The position numbers were made by a program, and so were the translations under genes. Of a DNA stretch of 64,000 nt, positions 33,530-42,042 are shown in pieces. Position 1 is the first letter of the stretch. Each line of letters starts with the position of its first letter. The DNA comes from Lachnospiraceae bacterium (GTDB lineage: Bacteria > Bacillota > Clostridia > Lachnospirales > Lachnospiraceae), in the NCBI GenBank assembly GCA_910575275.1, contig CAJTEE010000002.1, positions 434,001 through 498,000 on the forward strand. Reading direction: 5' to 3'. The notes under the pieces were generated by a model. The model had not been told where the DNA came from, did no database searches, and saw nothing but the letters and a program-made list of their open reading frames with translations.

Positions 33530-33750
33530 TGCTCTTTGCGCACGGTCTCACGCCGGAGTACCCCAACGAAGCACGAGTCCCTGCTTCGTTGGATCAGCCC
33601 CCGCGGTTACGCCAGCATCATCTTCCTTAGCGCGTAGTTACCTCACTCCGTGTGAGGCCGCACTCCGTTGGGGCAGGCTCTGTGCATCCCGGCCCGACAG
33701 GGCCTTTTATCATACAGAAAATTTCGGAGAAGTTTCCTATATGATAAAAA
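33530..33750 (-). repeat. Dispersed repeat R2, copy b
   Basis: Inverted copy of 13700-13947. The shared parts include CGTTGGGGCAGGCTCTG, GCATCCCGGCCCG, and the GCGTAGTTACCTCACTCCG block. Its right end (TATCATA...TATGATA) overlaps the last codons of the CPBP gene, suggesting the repeat replaced that gene's original end. Confidence 0.75.
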
Positions 33751-34351
33751 AGGCAACACCATTTACCGCCGCATGTATAAGAATCGGCAGAAATACAGTT
33801 TGACTCCGTTCCATCGCAAGAGCCAGAAAAAGCCCCATGAAAAAGCCGTAAAGCCCCTGTCTGAGGTCGGCATGGTACAGGCCAAATGCGGCGGCCGAGA
33901 TAAACGCGGCGCCCCGGGCAGGAAACAGCTCCTTAAGTCGGCCGTAAAGCACACCGCGGAAGAAAAGCTCCTCCAAAAGCGGCGAAGCAAGAAGGAGAAC
34001 CAATAGCTGCAGCCAAAGCCGTCCTGCAAAAAGTGTTTCCTCTACAAAGGAATCTACAAACAGCCCCAAGCGGTTAAAAATGCCATAGGCAAGCGCCAGG
34101 GACAGACAAACGCCAGCGGCCGCAAATACGCCCGCCGACACGATGGAAATTCGTTTTTCTCCGCGGAATACCCGATCCTCCCGGTAAAAAACAAGCAGGA
34201 CCGGAACCGCCAAAAGGCTCCGAAACAGGGTATCCCACAAAATGATTTCTTCCCCGAAAATAGTGGTCTGCATAAGCGGCAGTTCGACCAAACAGGCTGC
34301 CGCCAGGCAGACAAACACGGGCACCAGGAGGCGCCGGATCCGTATTTTCAC
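33737..34351 (-). CDS. CPBP-family intramembrane metalloprotease
   Basis: 204 residues, about six membrane segments. The Abi/CPBP signature EExxxR is seen in SPLLEELFFRGVLYGRLKE, with the second motif FxxxH-like in AAFGLYHADLRQGLYGF and the third near ILIHAAVN. The family includes CAAX-type proteases and bacteriocin self-immunity proteins. It starts 12 nt after the LRR gene stop, so probably belongs to the same operon (36307-37062, 34364-36310, this gene). Confidence 0.88.
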   Translation of the reverse strand: MKIRIRRLLVPVFVCLAAACLVELPLMQTTIFGEEIILWDTLFRSLLAVPVLLVFYREDRVFRGEKRISIVSAGVFAAAGVCLSLALAYGIFNRLGLFVDSFVEETLFAGRLWLQLLVLLLASPLLEELFFRGVLYGRLKELFPARGAAFISAAAFGLYHADLRQGLYGFFMGLFLALAMERSQTVFLPILIHAAVNGVAFFII

Positions 34352-34363
34352 AACCGTCTCTCC

Positions 34364-36310
34364 TTATTTAAACACCAGGACCGACTTTCCAAGGACGTCA
34401 TAGTTGGAGACAGGATTATCTGTCCCGTTTACCTGCTTTAAGGCCCGAAGCCCTGAGAGCGGTGATACATCCGTCACATAGTTATCCGAAAAATCAATTG
34501 CCTGCAGTGACTCAAGAGATGTCGCAAAATCCAGGTTTGTCAGTTCATTTTCTTTTAAGGAGAGCCGTTTTAATCCCTTGAGCTTGGAGAGGAACGACAA
34601 GTTTTCCACAAAATTCACGTCATCCCAGTTCACATAGACGATGCCGCCGCCCCCGGAAACATTTACATTTTTATACAGTTTCATATGGTCGGCGGAAAGC
34701 TCCTCAAGGACAGAATTTTCTGCAATTTTATCAAAATTAATTTCACACTGCATGCCACTTATATTGATGCGCTTAACGGCGGGCAGATTGAAAATGCCAG
34801 AAATATCTCCGTAAGTCGCAGTCCCGTGAAGGTCAACGGATTCCAGCGCCGTAAGCTTTGGAATGAAACTGTAATCCTGCTCCATCGCACCAAAGGTCGT
34901 ACAGGTGAGTGATTTGAGGTTTGCAAGTCCGGACAGGTTCCCGGGCTCATCAACGGGACAGCTATCTAATGTGAGCGTGGTCAGGCTGCCCATATTCTGC
35001 AGGAATTTCAATTTCTTGAAGCCTTCCAGATACAGCTCCTCCACCGCCGTAAGCCCTGAAAGATCAGGCTCCGGACAGCCATAGGGCAGATCAAGCGTCA
35101 GCTTTTTCAGCCCCGTAAGGGAAGCGGCCGCACCCATGTCCTTCAACTCATCGCAGCTTACCACAGAAAGCTCCAGAAGGCCCGAAAGGTCCTTGACCGG
35201 TTCCAGAGACAGAAATTCTCCGTACTCCAGGCTCAGTGACTGCAGAGCACTCATTTTTGAGACAAAGCCGATGTCCCGAAGATTTTTTGAGCGGATACTC
35301 ACGCTCTCCAGCCACGGCATCATGCCAAGCGTGGAAAAGTCCATGGTTTCATCATACATATCCAGTTCCAGCGCTTTCAAAGAGGCCGCCTGCACAAGCT
35401 GTTTTTCATCCGAGAGCGTACCGTCTATGACGAGCGTCTCCAGATTCGGAAATTTTTCCAGGCCTTTTAGGCTGATCGGATCATTTGTCAGACTGGCCCA
35501 TTTGATCTTTGACGGGTCTTCCACGAGTGCGGCAATCTCCTCCAGACTGCTGAAATAACCGCGCAGGCCAATGATCGAAAGCCCGGACAGATCTTCCTTA
35601 GAAAGCGACTGATTCGCCCCCACAAAGGTCAGGTTTGAAAAAGCAGGAAGACAGGAAAGCTCCGGGCCTCTGTAATCGTCCCGTGGGAATTCCAGCCATG
35701 TAAGCTCGGCCTCCGGGTTGGAAATTGGATCCTCGAAACCATAACCGATCCGCCAGACATCCATTCCCGAACCAAATTCGAGCCAGACAATCCTGGACAG
35801 CTCGGCATCCGTAAGGGAATCCACCGGTTTTTCAAACACAACCGTACAAAAATCCGTCATCAGCCCTCCAGCCTGCAGTTCCTCAAGCGCCGCCTCTTTC
35901 GCCGTCTTTGCGGCTGGCTTTGCCGAGGCAGATTCTTTTGCCGCCCCGGAGCTGCCCTTTGTGCCTGCCTGGCTTCCGGCTGTAGTCTTTCCTGCGGCCT
36001 CTGCGGCCGCCTGATTCATCTTAAAACGCTCATAGAGCTCCGGACCATGCCAAATCAGAAGAATTACGCCAAAAGCGACCGTCATCGCCACTCCGCGCTT
36101 CCACCCATAGGGCTCCCAGCCGTTTTCCTTTGACTTGGGGATCTCAACCGGCGTGTAATCAATCCTTTTTAGCTGGGGCGCCTCCATGCCCTTCTCTGTC
36201 TCCAGTGTAAACCGCGTATGGCAGTATTCACATTCCGCAATATTGGGGTTCTTTTCGTCAATCTTCAGGCTGCCTCCGCAGGCAGCACATTTTAACTCCG
36301 TAATTTTCAT
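34364..36310 (-). CDS. Zinc-ribbon, membrane-anchored leucine-rich-repeat protein
   Basis: 648 residues. An N-terminal zinc ribbon (CAACGG ... CEYCHTRF, about residues 8-33) precedes a membrane segment (GVAMTVAFGVILLIWHG, about 75-92) and an Ala/Lys/Ser-rich linker (about 100-145). The rest is leucine-rich repeats (LSALPAFSNLTFVG-like units; for example LKGLEKFPNLETLVIDG, LKGLKRLSLKENELTNLDFA). The ribbon side would be cytosolic and the LRR side outside. LRRs bind proteins; the ligand is unknown. It overlaps the upstream gene by 4 nt. Confidence 0.8.
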   Translation of the reverse strand: MKITELKCAACGGSLKIDEKNPNIAECEYCHTRFTLETEKGMEAPQLKRIDYTPVEIPKSKENGWEPYGWKRGVAMTVAFGVILLIWHGPELYERFKMNQAAAEAAGKTTAGSQAGTKGSSGAAKESASAKPAAKTAKEAALEELQAGGLMTDFCTVVFEKPVDSLTDAELSRIVWLEFGSGMDVWRIGYGFEDPISNPEAELTWLEFPRDDYRGPELSCLPAFSNLTFVGANQSLSKEDLSGLSIIGLRGYFSSLEEIAALVEDPSKIKWASLTNDPISLKGLEKFPNLETLVIDGTLSDEKQLVQAASLKALELDMYDETMDFSTLGMMPWLESVSIRSKNLRDIGFVSKMSALQSLSLEYGEFLSLEPVKDLSGLLELSVVSCDELKDMGAAASLTGLKKLTLDLPYGCPEPDLSGLTAVEELYLEGFKKLKFLQNMGSLTTLTLDSCPVDEPGNLSGLANLKSLTCTTFGAMEQDYSFIPKLTALESVDLHGTATYGDISGIFNLPAVKRINISGMQCEINFDKIAENSVLEELSADHMKLYKNVNVSGGGGIVYVNWDDVNFVENLSFLSKLKGLKRLSLKENELTNLDFATSLESLQAIDFSDNYVTDVSPLSGLRALKQVNGTDNPVSNYDVLGKSVLVFK

Positions 36311-37062
36311 GTCCGTTCAGCCTCCTGTTTCATGCGTCGTTCAAGAATCTGATTATGTAAATCAATGACCTCCTCAAAGCCTCTGACCGCGTCAAAACGG
36401 CGGCCCTCACAGGCAAAGAAATGTGTGGTGACGAGCCCCGGATTGCATCGCTCCAGCATTTTTATGATCTCATCCGACGGCTCCTGCATGGCCGGTATCC
36501 ACATATAGGGCCTCGTCTTGTCCGTCGAATAGGCGACGAATGCATGATCATATCCGCCATCCTCACGGATAAACTGATCCGTATAGAAGCAGGCCACCAT
36601 ATCTTCCAAGCGGTACAGATACTGCGCGGTTCCCGGCATTTTCAAATAGTTTTCGGTGAGAAACCCCATTTCCTTCAGACTGGCGTTGTCCATACTTTTT
36701 TCAAATGCCAAAAGCACAGTCCCGGGCTGCTTGAATTCTCTGTCCGCCTGTAGGAGATCAGCCCTGGAAAGCCCTGTTTTTTCCTCCCAGACCTCTTGCC
36801 ATTTGCTCAACCGGTTCTTCTCCAGGATCAATCCGCCGGCAGATAAAAGCCCTCCCGGCACCGCCATCGCCACTCCCAGCCAAAGGGCCGTCGTCCTGTC
36901 AATGCCCATCGGCACAGCATACAAAAGAATTCCCACAAGAAAGAGCAACAGACCGCCTATGATAAGTCCTCTCTTAGCTCCGGCAGTCCTGTACATATAT
37001 TTTAACACACTGCCGTCCTTCTGCATCTTTTTTTTCAGCCGCTCCTCTGGTGCGAATATCAT
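36307..37062 (-). CDS. Membrane protein of unknown function, LRR-gene partner
   Basis: 251 residues. Two membrane segments near residues 32-50 (LIIGGLLLFLVGILLYAV) and 58-78 (ALWLGVAMAVPGGLLSAGGL) are followed by a soluble domain of about 165 residues (KWQEVWEEKTGLSRADLLQA ... YMWIPAMQEPSDEIIKMLE) and a charged C-terminus. It is translationally coupled to the LRR gene (ATGA overlap), so the two proteins likely act together. No family recognised. Confidence 0.7.
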   Translation of the reverse strand: MIFAPEERLKKKMQKDGSVLKYMYRTAGAKRGLIIGGLLLFLVGILLYAVPMGIDRTTALWLGVAMAVPGGLLSAGGLILEKNRLSKWQEVWEEKTGLSRADLLQADREFKQPGTVLLAFEKSMDNASLKEMGFLTENYLKMPGTAQYLYRLEDMVACFYTDQFIREDGGYDHAFVAYSTDKTRPYMWIPAMQEPSDEIIKMLERCNPGLVTTHFFACEGRRFDAVRGFEEVIDLHNQILERRMKQEAERT

Positions 37063-37201
37063 AGTCCTTTCCTCCTCTGGAACTGTTCCACGAAACCATT
37101 AAAATCATACCACTTTTAGACGGATTTCGCAACTGCTACATTGCCGTTGTCATTTCTCTTTATCCCTCTCCATATATTATAGGAAAAAACAGGTTTCTCA
37201 C

Positions 37202-38041
37202 ATGATGCATCTGCCAAAAAAACGAACTATAAAGCGTGCCGGCCGTCTTCTATTTTTATTTGCGGCCGCCTATTTCTCCGGAGCAGGGTTTTCCGCGACG
37301 ATCAGCCGCCATCTCCCCCCTGTGGCCGTGACTCCCGAGGCTGTCGCGGCCGCTGCGGACGGGAACTGGGGCTTGAGCTTTCAGCAGGAGGGAAAACCAC
37401 CTGTTGCCAATGCCACGGTCGACGAACTTGGACAATATAATGCCCTGTATGCCGGACCGGAAGATAAAAAGGTGCTCTATTTAACCTTTGATGCCGGTTA
37501 TGAGAACGGCAACACACCGGCGATTCTCGATGCCTTAAAAAAGCACCATGCGCCTGCCGCTTTTTTCGTGGTTGGAAATTATCTTGAGACCAGCCCCGAG
37601 CTTGTAAAGCGCATGCGTGCGGAGGGGCACGTCGTCGCCAACCATACATATCATCACCCGGATATGTCCAAAATTTCCACCAAAGAAGCGTTTCAGAAGG
37701 AATTGTCCGATCTGGAGAAGTTATATGCCGAAATTACCGGGGATACCATGCCGAAATATTACCGGCCGCCTCAGGGAAAATACAGTGAAGCCAATTTACA
37801 GATGGCAAAGGAATTGGGATACCATACCTTTTTTTGGAGCCTTGCATATGTAGACTGGTACCAGGATAAGCAGCCCACGCACGAGGAGGCGTTTAAAAAA
37901 CTTTTGGGCCGCATCCATCCGGGCGCCGTGGTTCTTTTGCACAGTACCTCCTCCACCAATGCACAAATTCTTGACGAGCTTTTGACAAAGTGGGAAGAAA
38001 TGGGATACACGTTCCGTTCCATAGAGGAATTGGTGCCATAA
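37202..38041 (+). CDS. PdaA-like polysaccharide deacetylase
   Basis: 279 residues with an N-terminal signal/anchor (RAGRLLFLFAAAYFSGAGFS). The NodB domain has the first motif as TFDAGYENGNT, where canonical enzymes have TFDDG; PdaA proteins, which deacetylate muramic acid on the way to spore-cortex delta-lactam, also vary here. The metal site HVVANHTYHHPD, the RPPQGKYSE motif and HPGAVVLLHSTSSTN are present. The resemblance to PdaA suggests a sporulation or wall-modifying role. No strong ribosome site is visible before ATG 37202. Confidence 0.85.
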   Translation: MMHLPKKRTIKRAGRLLFLFAAAYFSGAGFSATISRHLPPVAVTPEAVAAAADGNWGLSFQQEGKPPVANATVDELGQYNALYAGPEDKKVLYLTFDAGYENGNTPAILDALKKHHAPAAFFVVGNYLETSPELVKRMRAEGHVVANHTYHHPDMSKISTKEAFQKELSDLEKLYAEITGDTMPKYYRPPQGKYSEANLQMAKELGYHTFFWSLAYVDWYQDKQPTHEEAFKKLLGRIHPGAVVLLHSTSSTNAQILDELLTKWEEMGYTFRSIEELVP

Positions 38042-38060
38042 AAGGAAAATAAAATACAGG

Positions 38061-38090
38061 TTGCCTGATTCCCATTTGGTCTGCTATAAT
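38061..38090 (+). promoter_or_regulatory. Promoter of the DUF362 gene
   Basis: TTGCCT, 18-bp spacer, TATAAT, 60 bp before the start. Confidence 0.6.
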
Positions 38091-38149
38091 GGAATTAGGC
38101 AAAAGTTTTCACGCGAAAGACAAGAAATCATAAAAAGGAGTGCATACAT

Positions 38150-39280
38150 ATGGCAAAATCAAAGGTTTACTTTACCGATTTCCGCACGGTCGCTTTCGGA
38201 GACGGACTTACGGCAAAATTACAGAAGCTCTGTAAAAAGGCCGGTATCGCAGATCTTGATATGGACGGAAAATTTGTCGCAATTAAGCTGCATTTTGGCG
38301 AGCTGGGCAATATCAGCTATCTGCGGCCTAATTATGCGAGAGCCGTCGCAGACCTCGTAAAGGAATTTGGCGGAAAGCCCTTCCTTACCGACTGCAATAC
38401 CATGTATCCGGGAAGCCGAAAAAATGCCCTGGAGCACCTGGAATGTGCCTGGCAGAACGGCTTCACGCCGTTAACCGTTGGCTGCCCTATCCTGATCGGC
38501 GACGGTCTTAAGGGAACCGATGACATCGAGGTCCCGGTTGAGGGCGGCGAGTTTGTCAAAAAAGCAAAGATCGGCCGCGCTGTCATGGATGCCGACGTAT
38601 TTATCAGCCTGACGCACTTTAAGGGGCATGAAATGACCGGCTTTGGCGGAGCAATTAAAAACATCGGTATGGGATGCGGCTCCCGCGCCGGAAAAACCGA
38701 CCAGCACAGCGGCGGAAAGCCCCACATTATCGCGGAGGAATGCCGTGGCTGCAAACGCTGCCAAAGAGAATGTGCAAATGGCGGACTTGTTTTCGATGTC
38801 GGCAAGAAAAAGATGACCGTAAATAAGGACAACTGCGTAGGCTGCGGCCGCTGTCTGGGCGCCTGCAATTTTGATGCGATCGCTTTCGACAATGAGAATG
38901 CCAATGAGGTCCTGAACTGCAAGATGGCTGAGTATACCAAGGCTGTCGTGGACGGCCGCCCGAACTTCCATATTTCCCTGGTCGTCGACGTCTCCCCGAA
39001 CTGTGACTGCCACTGCGAAAATGACGCGCCGATCCTGCCGAATATCGGCATGTTCGCGTCCTTTGACCCGCTGGCCCTTGACCAGGCCTGTGTGGATGCC
39101 TGCCTGGCCGCTGACCCGCTTCCCCACAGTCAGCTTGCAGAACACTTGGCTGCTCCGGATTTTCATGACCATCATGACCACTTTACCAACTCCTCACCGG
39201 AGTCCGAGTGGAAAAGCTGCCTGGAACATGCAGAAAAAATCAGGCTTGGAAGCCGTGAATATGAACTGATCCGAAGCTGA
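38150..39280 (+). CDS. DUF362 4Fe-4S protein
   Basis: 376 residues. The DUF362 domain (KVYFTDFRTVAFG; KLHFGELGNISYLRP; THFKGHEMTGFGGAIKNIGMG) is followed by two 4Fe-4S ferredoxin motifs, CRGCKRCQREC and CVGCGRCLGAC, near residues 198-240. Another Cys cluster (CDCHCEND) and a His-rich stretch (HDHHDHF) lie in the C-terminus. Members are widespread in anaerobes; the reaction is unknown. AAAGGAG precedes the start. Terminator at 39300-39341. Confidence 0.88.
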   Translation: MAKSKVYFTDFRTVAFGDGLTAKLQKLCKKAGIADLDMDGKFVAIKLHFGELGNISYLRPNYARAVADLVKEFGGKPFLTDCNTMYPGSRKNALEHLECAWQNGFTPLTVGCPILIGDGLKGTDDIEVPVEGGEFVKKAKIGRAVMDADVFISLTHFKGHEMTGFGGAIKNIGMGCGSRAGKTDQHSGGKPHIIAEECRGCKRCQRECANGGLVFDVGKKKMTVNKDNCVGCGRCLGACNFDAIAFDNENANEVLNCKMAEYTKAVVDGRPNFHISLVVDVSPNCDCHCENDAPILPNIGMFASFDPLALDQACVDACLAADPLPHSQLAEHLAAPDFHDHHDHFTNSSPESEWKSCLEHAEKIRLGSREYELIRS

Positions 39281-39299
39281 ATTAAGAAATAAGAATTGG

Positions 39300-39341
39300 C
39301 GGCCATATTGTGAAGTTGTTCACAGCATGGCCGTCGGTTTT
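39300..39341 (+). terminator. Terminator after the DUF362 gene
   Basis: CGGCCATATTGTGAA, loop GTTG, TTCACAGCATGGCCG, then TCGGTTTTAT. The stem has one interior mismatch. Confidence 0.7.
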
Positions 39342-39379
39342 ATGTCCTCAAAATACTCTGTCTTCCCACCAGCTTTCCT

Positions 39380-40084
39380 TCAGTCCGGCTCCACGATCCG
39401 ATACCCCACACCCACTTCTGTAAAAATATACTGTGGCTGCGCCGGATTCTTCTCGATCTTCCTGCGGATGTTTGCCATATTGACCCGGAGAATCCGATTG
39501 TCGTTTTTCATGTTTGGCCCCCAAATCTCCCGGATGATCGTATCATACGTAATCACCTTACCCGCGTATTTTCCCAGCAGGCTGACAATCTTATATTCGT
39601 TTTGTGTCAGATTTGCATCTACACCGTCCACGAAAACCCGGTGTTTGTCATAATCAATCAAAAGGCCGCCCGAGGAAAAAAGCCCCGTCTGCTGTCCGCT
39701 CTGATTCAGTCCGGTGCGCGTATGACGGATCGCAGTCCGGATGCGTGCGAGAAGCTCGGAAGTCCCAAACGGCTTTGTGATGTAGTCATCGGCCCCCAGA
39801 TCGAGCGCTTCCACCTTATCCTTTTCGTGCGTGCGCGCTGAGACCACTAGCACCGGCATCGACGACCACTCACGTACGCTCTTTAAAATGTGCAGACCAT
39901 CCATGTCCGGCAGCCCCAGATCAAGAAGCACCACATCCGGGCACTGGGAGGTAATCATGCTGTAGGCCTCAGAACCAGTATGCGCCAGCAGCACATCGTA
40001 ATGATTTGCCTCCAGAACCGTCTTGAAAAAATTACAGATCCGCCTGTCATCCTCAACCACGAGGATCCTGTCTTTGATTTCCAT
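39380..40084 (-). CDS. KdpE-like response regulator (OmpR family)
   Basis: 234 residues. The receiver domain has the acidic pocket DD (VVEDDRR), phospho-Asp in VVLLDLGLPDMDG, the Thr/Ser in VLVVSARTHE and the Lys in DYITKPFG. An OmpR-type winged helix follows (LTQNEYKIVSLLGKYAGKVITYDTIIREIWG ... LRVNMANIRRKIE). The best match is KdpE, regulator of the Kdp potassium pump, although no kdp structural genes are visible here. It follows the kinase gene by 9 nt on the same strand. Confidence 0.88.
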   Translation of the reverse strand: MEIKDRILVVEDDRRICNFFKTVLEANHYDVLLAHTGSEAYSMITSQCPDVVLLDLGLPDMDGLHILKSVREWSSMPVLVVSARTHEKDKVEALDLGADDYITKPFGTSELLARIRTAIRHTRTGLNQSGQQTGLFSSGGLLIDYDKHRVFVDGVDANLTQNEYKIVSLLGKYAGKVITYDTIIREIWGPNMKNDNRILRVNMANIRRKIEKNPAQPQYIFTEVGVGYRIVEPD

Positions 40085-40093
40085 ACAGCCTCC

Positions 40094-41143
40094 CTATTCC
40101 TTTGGCAGCCAGAACGAGACTCTGGCTCCGCCTGTCTTTCTGTTTTCCGCCGCCATGTTTCCCTTGTGTGCCCGGACGATACTCATGCAAACGGAAAGCC
40201 CGATTCCCATGTTCCGTTTGGAATCCGAAGTACGCTCACTCTCCGACTGAAGAGTTCCCTCAAAGAGTCTTGGTAAAAGCGACTCCCTTATTCCCTGGCC
40301 ATTATCCTCGACTGCAAACGAAACCGTCTCTCCCACATTCTCCACGATAATTGTAATCTCCGTTGTACCGTGTCCGTGCAGTACCGCATTTTCTAAAAGA
40401 TTTACCAGCACCTGTTCGATTAAAATCCCATCCATGGGAACCAGAACGACCTCCTGGGGAAGTTTAACAGAAAGCCGAATCTCCGGAAACCGTTTTTTAA
40501 ATTTTACGACTGCGCTGCTGATGATCTCCTCCGCCAGCTCCTCCTGCTTATCAATCCGCGCTCCATCCTCCCCGATGCGGGTGATCGAAAGCAGGTTTTC
40601 CACGATCCGGATCAGCCACTGCGCCTCGGCACGAATGTCTTTTACGAGCTCCAGCCGGTTTTCGGATGTAAGCATATCATAATTTTCGATGATTCCCGAG
40701 GCTGAGGCCACGATGGAGGTTAGAGGAGTCCGAATGTCATGCGAGACGGCCCGAAGGAGATTGCCCCGCATTTTTTCTTTTTCTGCCTCCAGCCATACCT
40801 CCTCCTGCTTTTTGATCCGCGTGGTCATCGCACTGACACTGCAGGCGACGGCAAGCATAACGCCGAAGGTGATGGAATATCCTGTGAGTGTAAAATTTAG
40901 TTCAAAATACGGGTAAGTAAACACATAATTTACTCCGGCAACTGCAACCATTGAACTGACGATCCCGTAGACATATCCGTCCGTAAATCGGGAGACGAAC
41001 AGAACCGCAAGCACGAAGACAAGCGGAACATGCGTATCCGACGGGGAAAAACGATTCAAAATCAGGCAGAGCGTAGTGGCGCAGGCCAGAATCGCAGTGG
41101 TTGTTAGGAGATTTTTTATGAACAGATATTTCATTTTTGGCAT
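40094..41143 (-). CDS. Short KdpD-like sensor histidine kinase
   Basis: About 349 residues from ATG 41143 (RBS GGAG 8 nt before). It opens with four membrane segments of the DUF4118 type (LLTTTAILACATTLCLILNRFS ... VAGVNYVFTYPYFELNF), then HisKA with the phospho-His in LLRAVSHDIRTPLTSIVASASG, and HATPase (LVNLLENAVLHG, FAVEDNGQGI, GIGLSVCMSIVRAHKG). The N-terminal KdpD sensor and universal-stress domains (~370 residues) are absent, so this is the short form. An in-frame extension to 41320 runs through the conserved leader at 41181-41237 and is not coding. Confidence 0.85.
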   Translation of the reverse strand: MPKMKYLFIKNLLTTTAILACATTLCLILNRFSPSDTHVPLVFVLAVLFVSRFTDGYVYGIVSSMVAVAGVNYVFTYPYFELNFTLTGYSITFGVMLAVACSVSAMTTRIKKQEEVWLEAEKEKMRGNLLRAVSHDIRTPLTSIVASASGIIENYDMLTSENRLELVKDIRAEAQWLIRIVENLLSITRIGEDGARIDKQEELAEEIISSAVVKFKKRFPEIRLSVKLPQEVVLVPMDGILIEQVLVNLLENAVLHGHGTTEITIIVENVGETVSFAVEDNGQGIRESLLPRLFEGTLQSESERTSDSKRNMGIGLSVCMSIVRAHKGNMAAENRKTGGARVSFWLPKE

Positions 41144-41180
41144 GTGTGTTCTCCGATCAAACAGGTTGAAGCCGGGCTTT

Positions 41181-41237
41181 GGATGTGCACGATTTGCCTG
41201 GGAAGCTGTGCTCCCTTTGGTTGGACGCAAATCGGCG
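41181..41237 (-). ncRNA. Conserved 57-nt leader element upstream of the kinase gene
   Basis: It begins 9 nt downstream of a TATAAT -10 (41247-41252). The stem CGATTTGC/GCAAATCG (8 bp) encloses a 30-nt loop, followed by GTGCACATCC. The same element with about ten differences, same length and same position relative to TATAAT, precedes the LysR gene (61595-61651). Confidence 0.65.
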
Positions 41238-41246
41238 TCTTCCGAG

Positions 41247-41252
41247 ATTATA
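41247..41252 (-). promoter_or_regulatory. -10 box of the kinase-regulator operon
   Basis: TATAAT in the context GTGGTATAATCTCG, also found at the LysR promoter. The -35 is weak, so an extended -10 or activator may be used. Confidence 0.5.
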
Positions 41253-41280
41253 CCACAATTCCTTGTTAAAATTCCGTTAA

Positions 41281-41307
41281 AAAACGAGCCTTTTTTTAGG
41301 CTCGTTG
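41281..41307 (-). terminator. Terminator after trmO
   Basis: Read on the minus strand, ACGAGCCT, A-rich loop, AGGCTCGT and then a T run; it ends the GGDEF-trmO transcript. Confidence 0.8.
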
Positions 41308-41316
41308 TGGAGTGGT

Positions 41317-42042
41317 TCATGTAGGTTTATGGAGGCCGCCGTATGCTTTGGATACATGCATGACCGTGAGTCGGTCTTCCTTCACACAGAATTTAATCTC
41401 GTAGCCCGCAAAGGTCATGCCATAAAGGCGGGCAGGGTCATGCTGATAGGAAGGGCGGGGATCCTGGGACAGGACAGAAACAAGTGCCTTTCGGCTGTCT
41501 TGATCCACCCGGTTCAGGAGCTCCGGCGGAAAATCCACGGTGAGAAAATGGGTTCTCGTTTGATCCGTAAAGCCGTCTGCGGCGTCCGCATGGCTGTCTG
41601 TAAAGCTTAAATAGGGCTTGATGTCGTAGATAGGGGTATTGTCTAAGAGGTCGGCTCCGGCAATGTGCAGGATGGGGCCTTTTGGTGTGTGAAGTTCGAT
41701 TTTTTCCAGACGCACACAGGAAAGTCCCAGCGGATTCGGACGAAACGGGGAACGTGTCGCAAAGACTCCCATACGTTTGTTACCGCCAAGTCTCGGCGGA
41801 CGTACCGTCGGAAGCCAGCCGTCATGTATGGAGTCCGAAAACCCCCATATCAGCCAGATGTGGGAAAAACCCTCGAGACCGCGCAGGGCGGTCTCATTGC
41901 GGTATTCGGGTTCAAAAATGATTTGGCCTTTTAAATCCCAGGAAAGTCCACTCTGTCTAGGAATGCCAAATTTCTCCGGAAACTGTGTGCGGGCCCTCGC
42001 AATTCTCTTAAGGACCTGCTCGTTCTCATTCTTTTTCATCAT
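41317..42042 (-). CDS. tRNA (N6-methyl-t6A37) methyltransferase TrmO-like
   Basis: 241 residues of the TsaA/TrmO family: KFGIPRQSGL, FEPEYRNETALRGLEGFSHIWLIWGF, the conserved RPPRLGGNKRMGVFATRSPFRPNPLGLSCVRL and ADLLDNTPIYDIKPYLSF. The enzyme methylates threonylcarbamoyl-adenosine 37 in tRNA-Thr. It overlaps the GGDEF gene upstream by 17 nt. Confidence 0.9.
   Translation of the reverse strand: MMKKNENEQVLKRIARARTQFPEKFGIPRQSGLSWDLKGQIIFEPEYRNETALRGLEGFSHIWLIWGFSDSIHDGWLPTVRPPRLGGNKRMGVFATRSPFRPNPLGLSCVRLEKIELHTPKGPILHIAGADLLDNTPIYDIKPYLSFTDSHADAADGFTDQTRTHFLTVDFPPELLNRVDQDSRKALVSVLSQDPRPSYQHDPARLYGMTFAGYEIKFCVKEDRLTVMHVSKAYGGLHKPT

Noticed and set aside
40094-41320. 408-residue version of the kinase
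   Set aside because: The extra N-terminal 59 residues translate the promoter and the conserved leader; ATG 41143 has the proper ribosome site.
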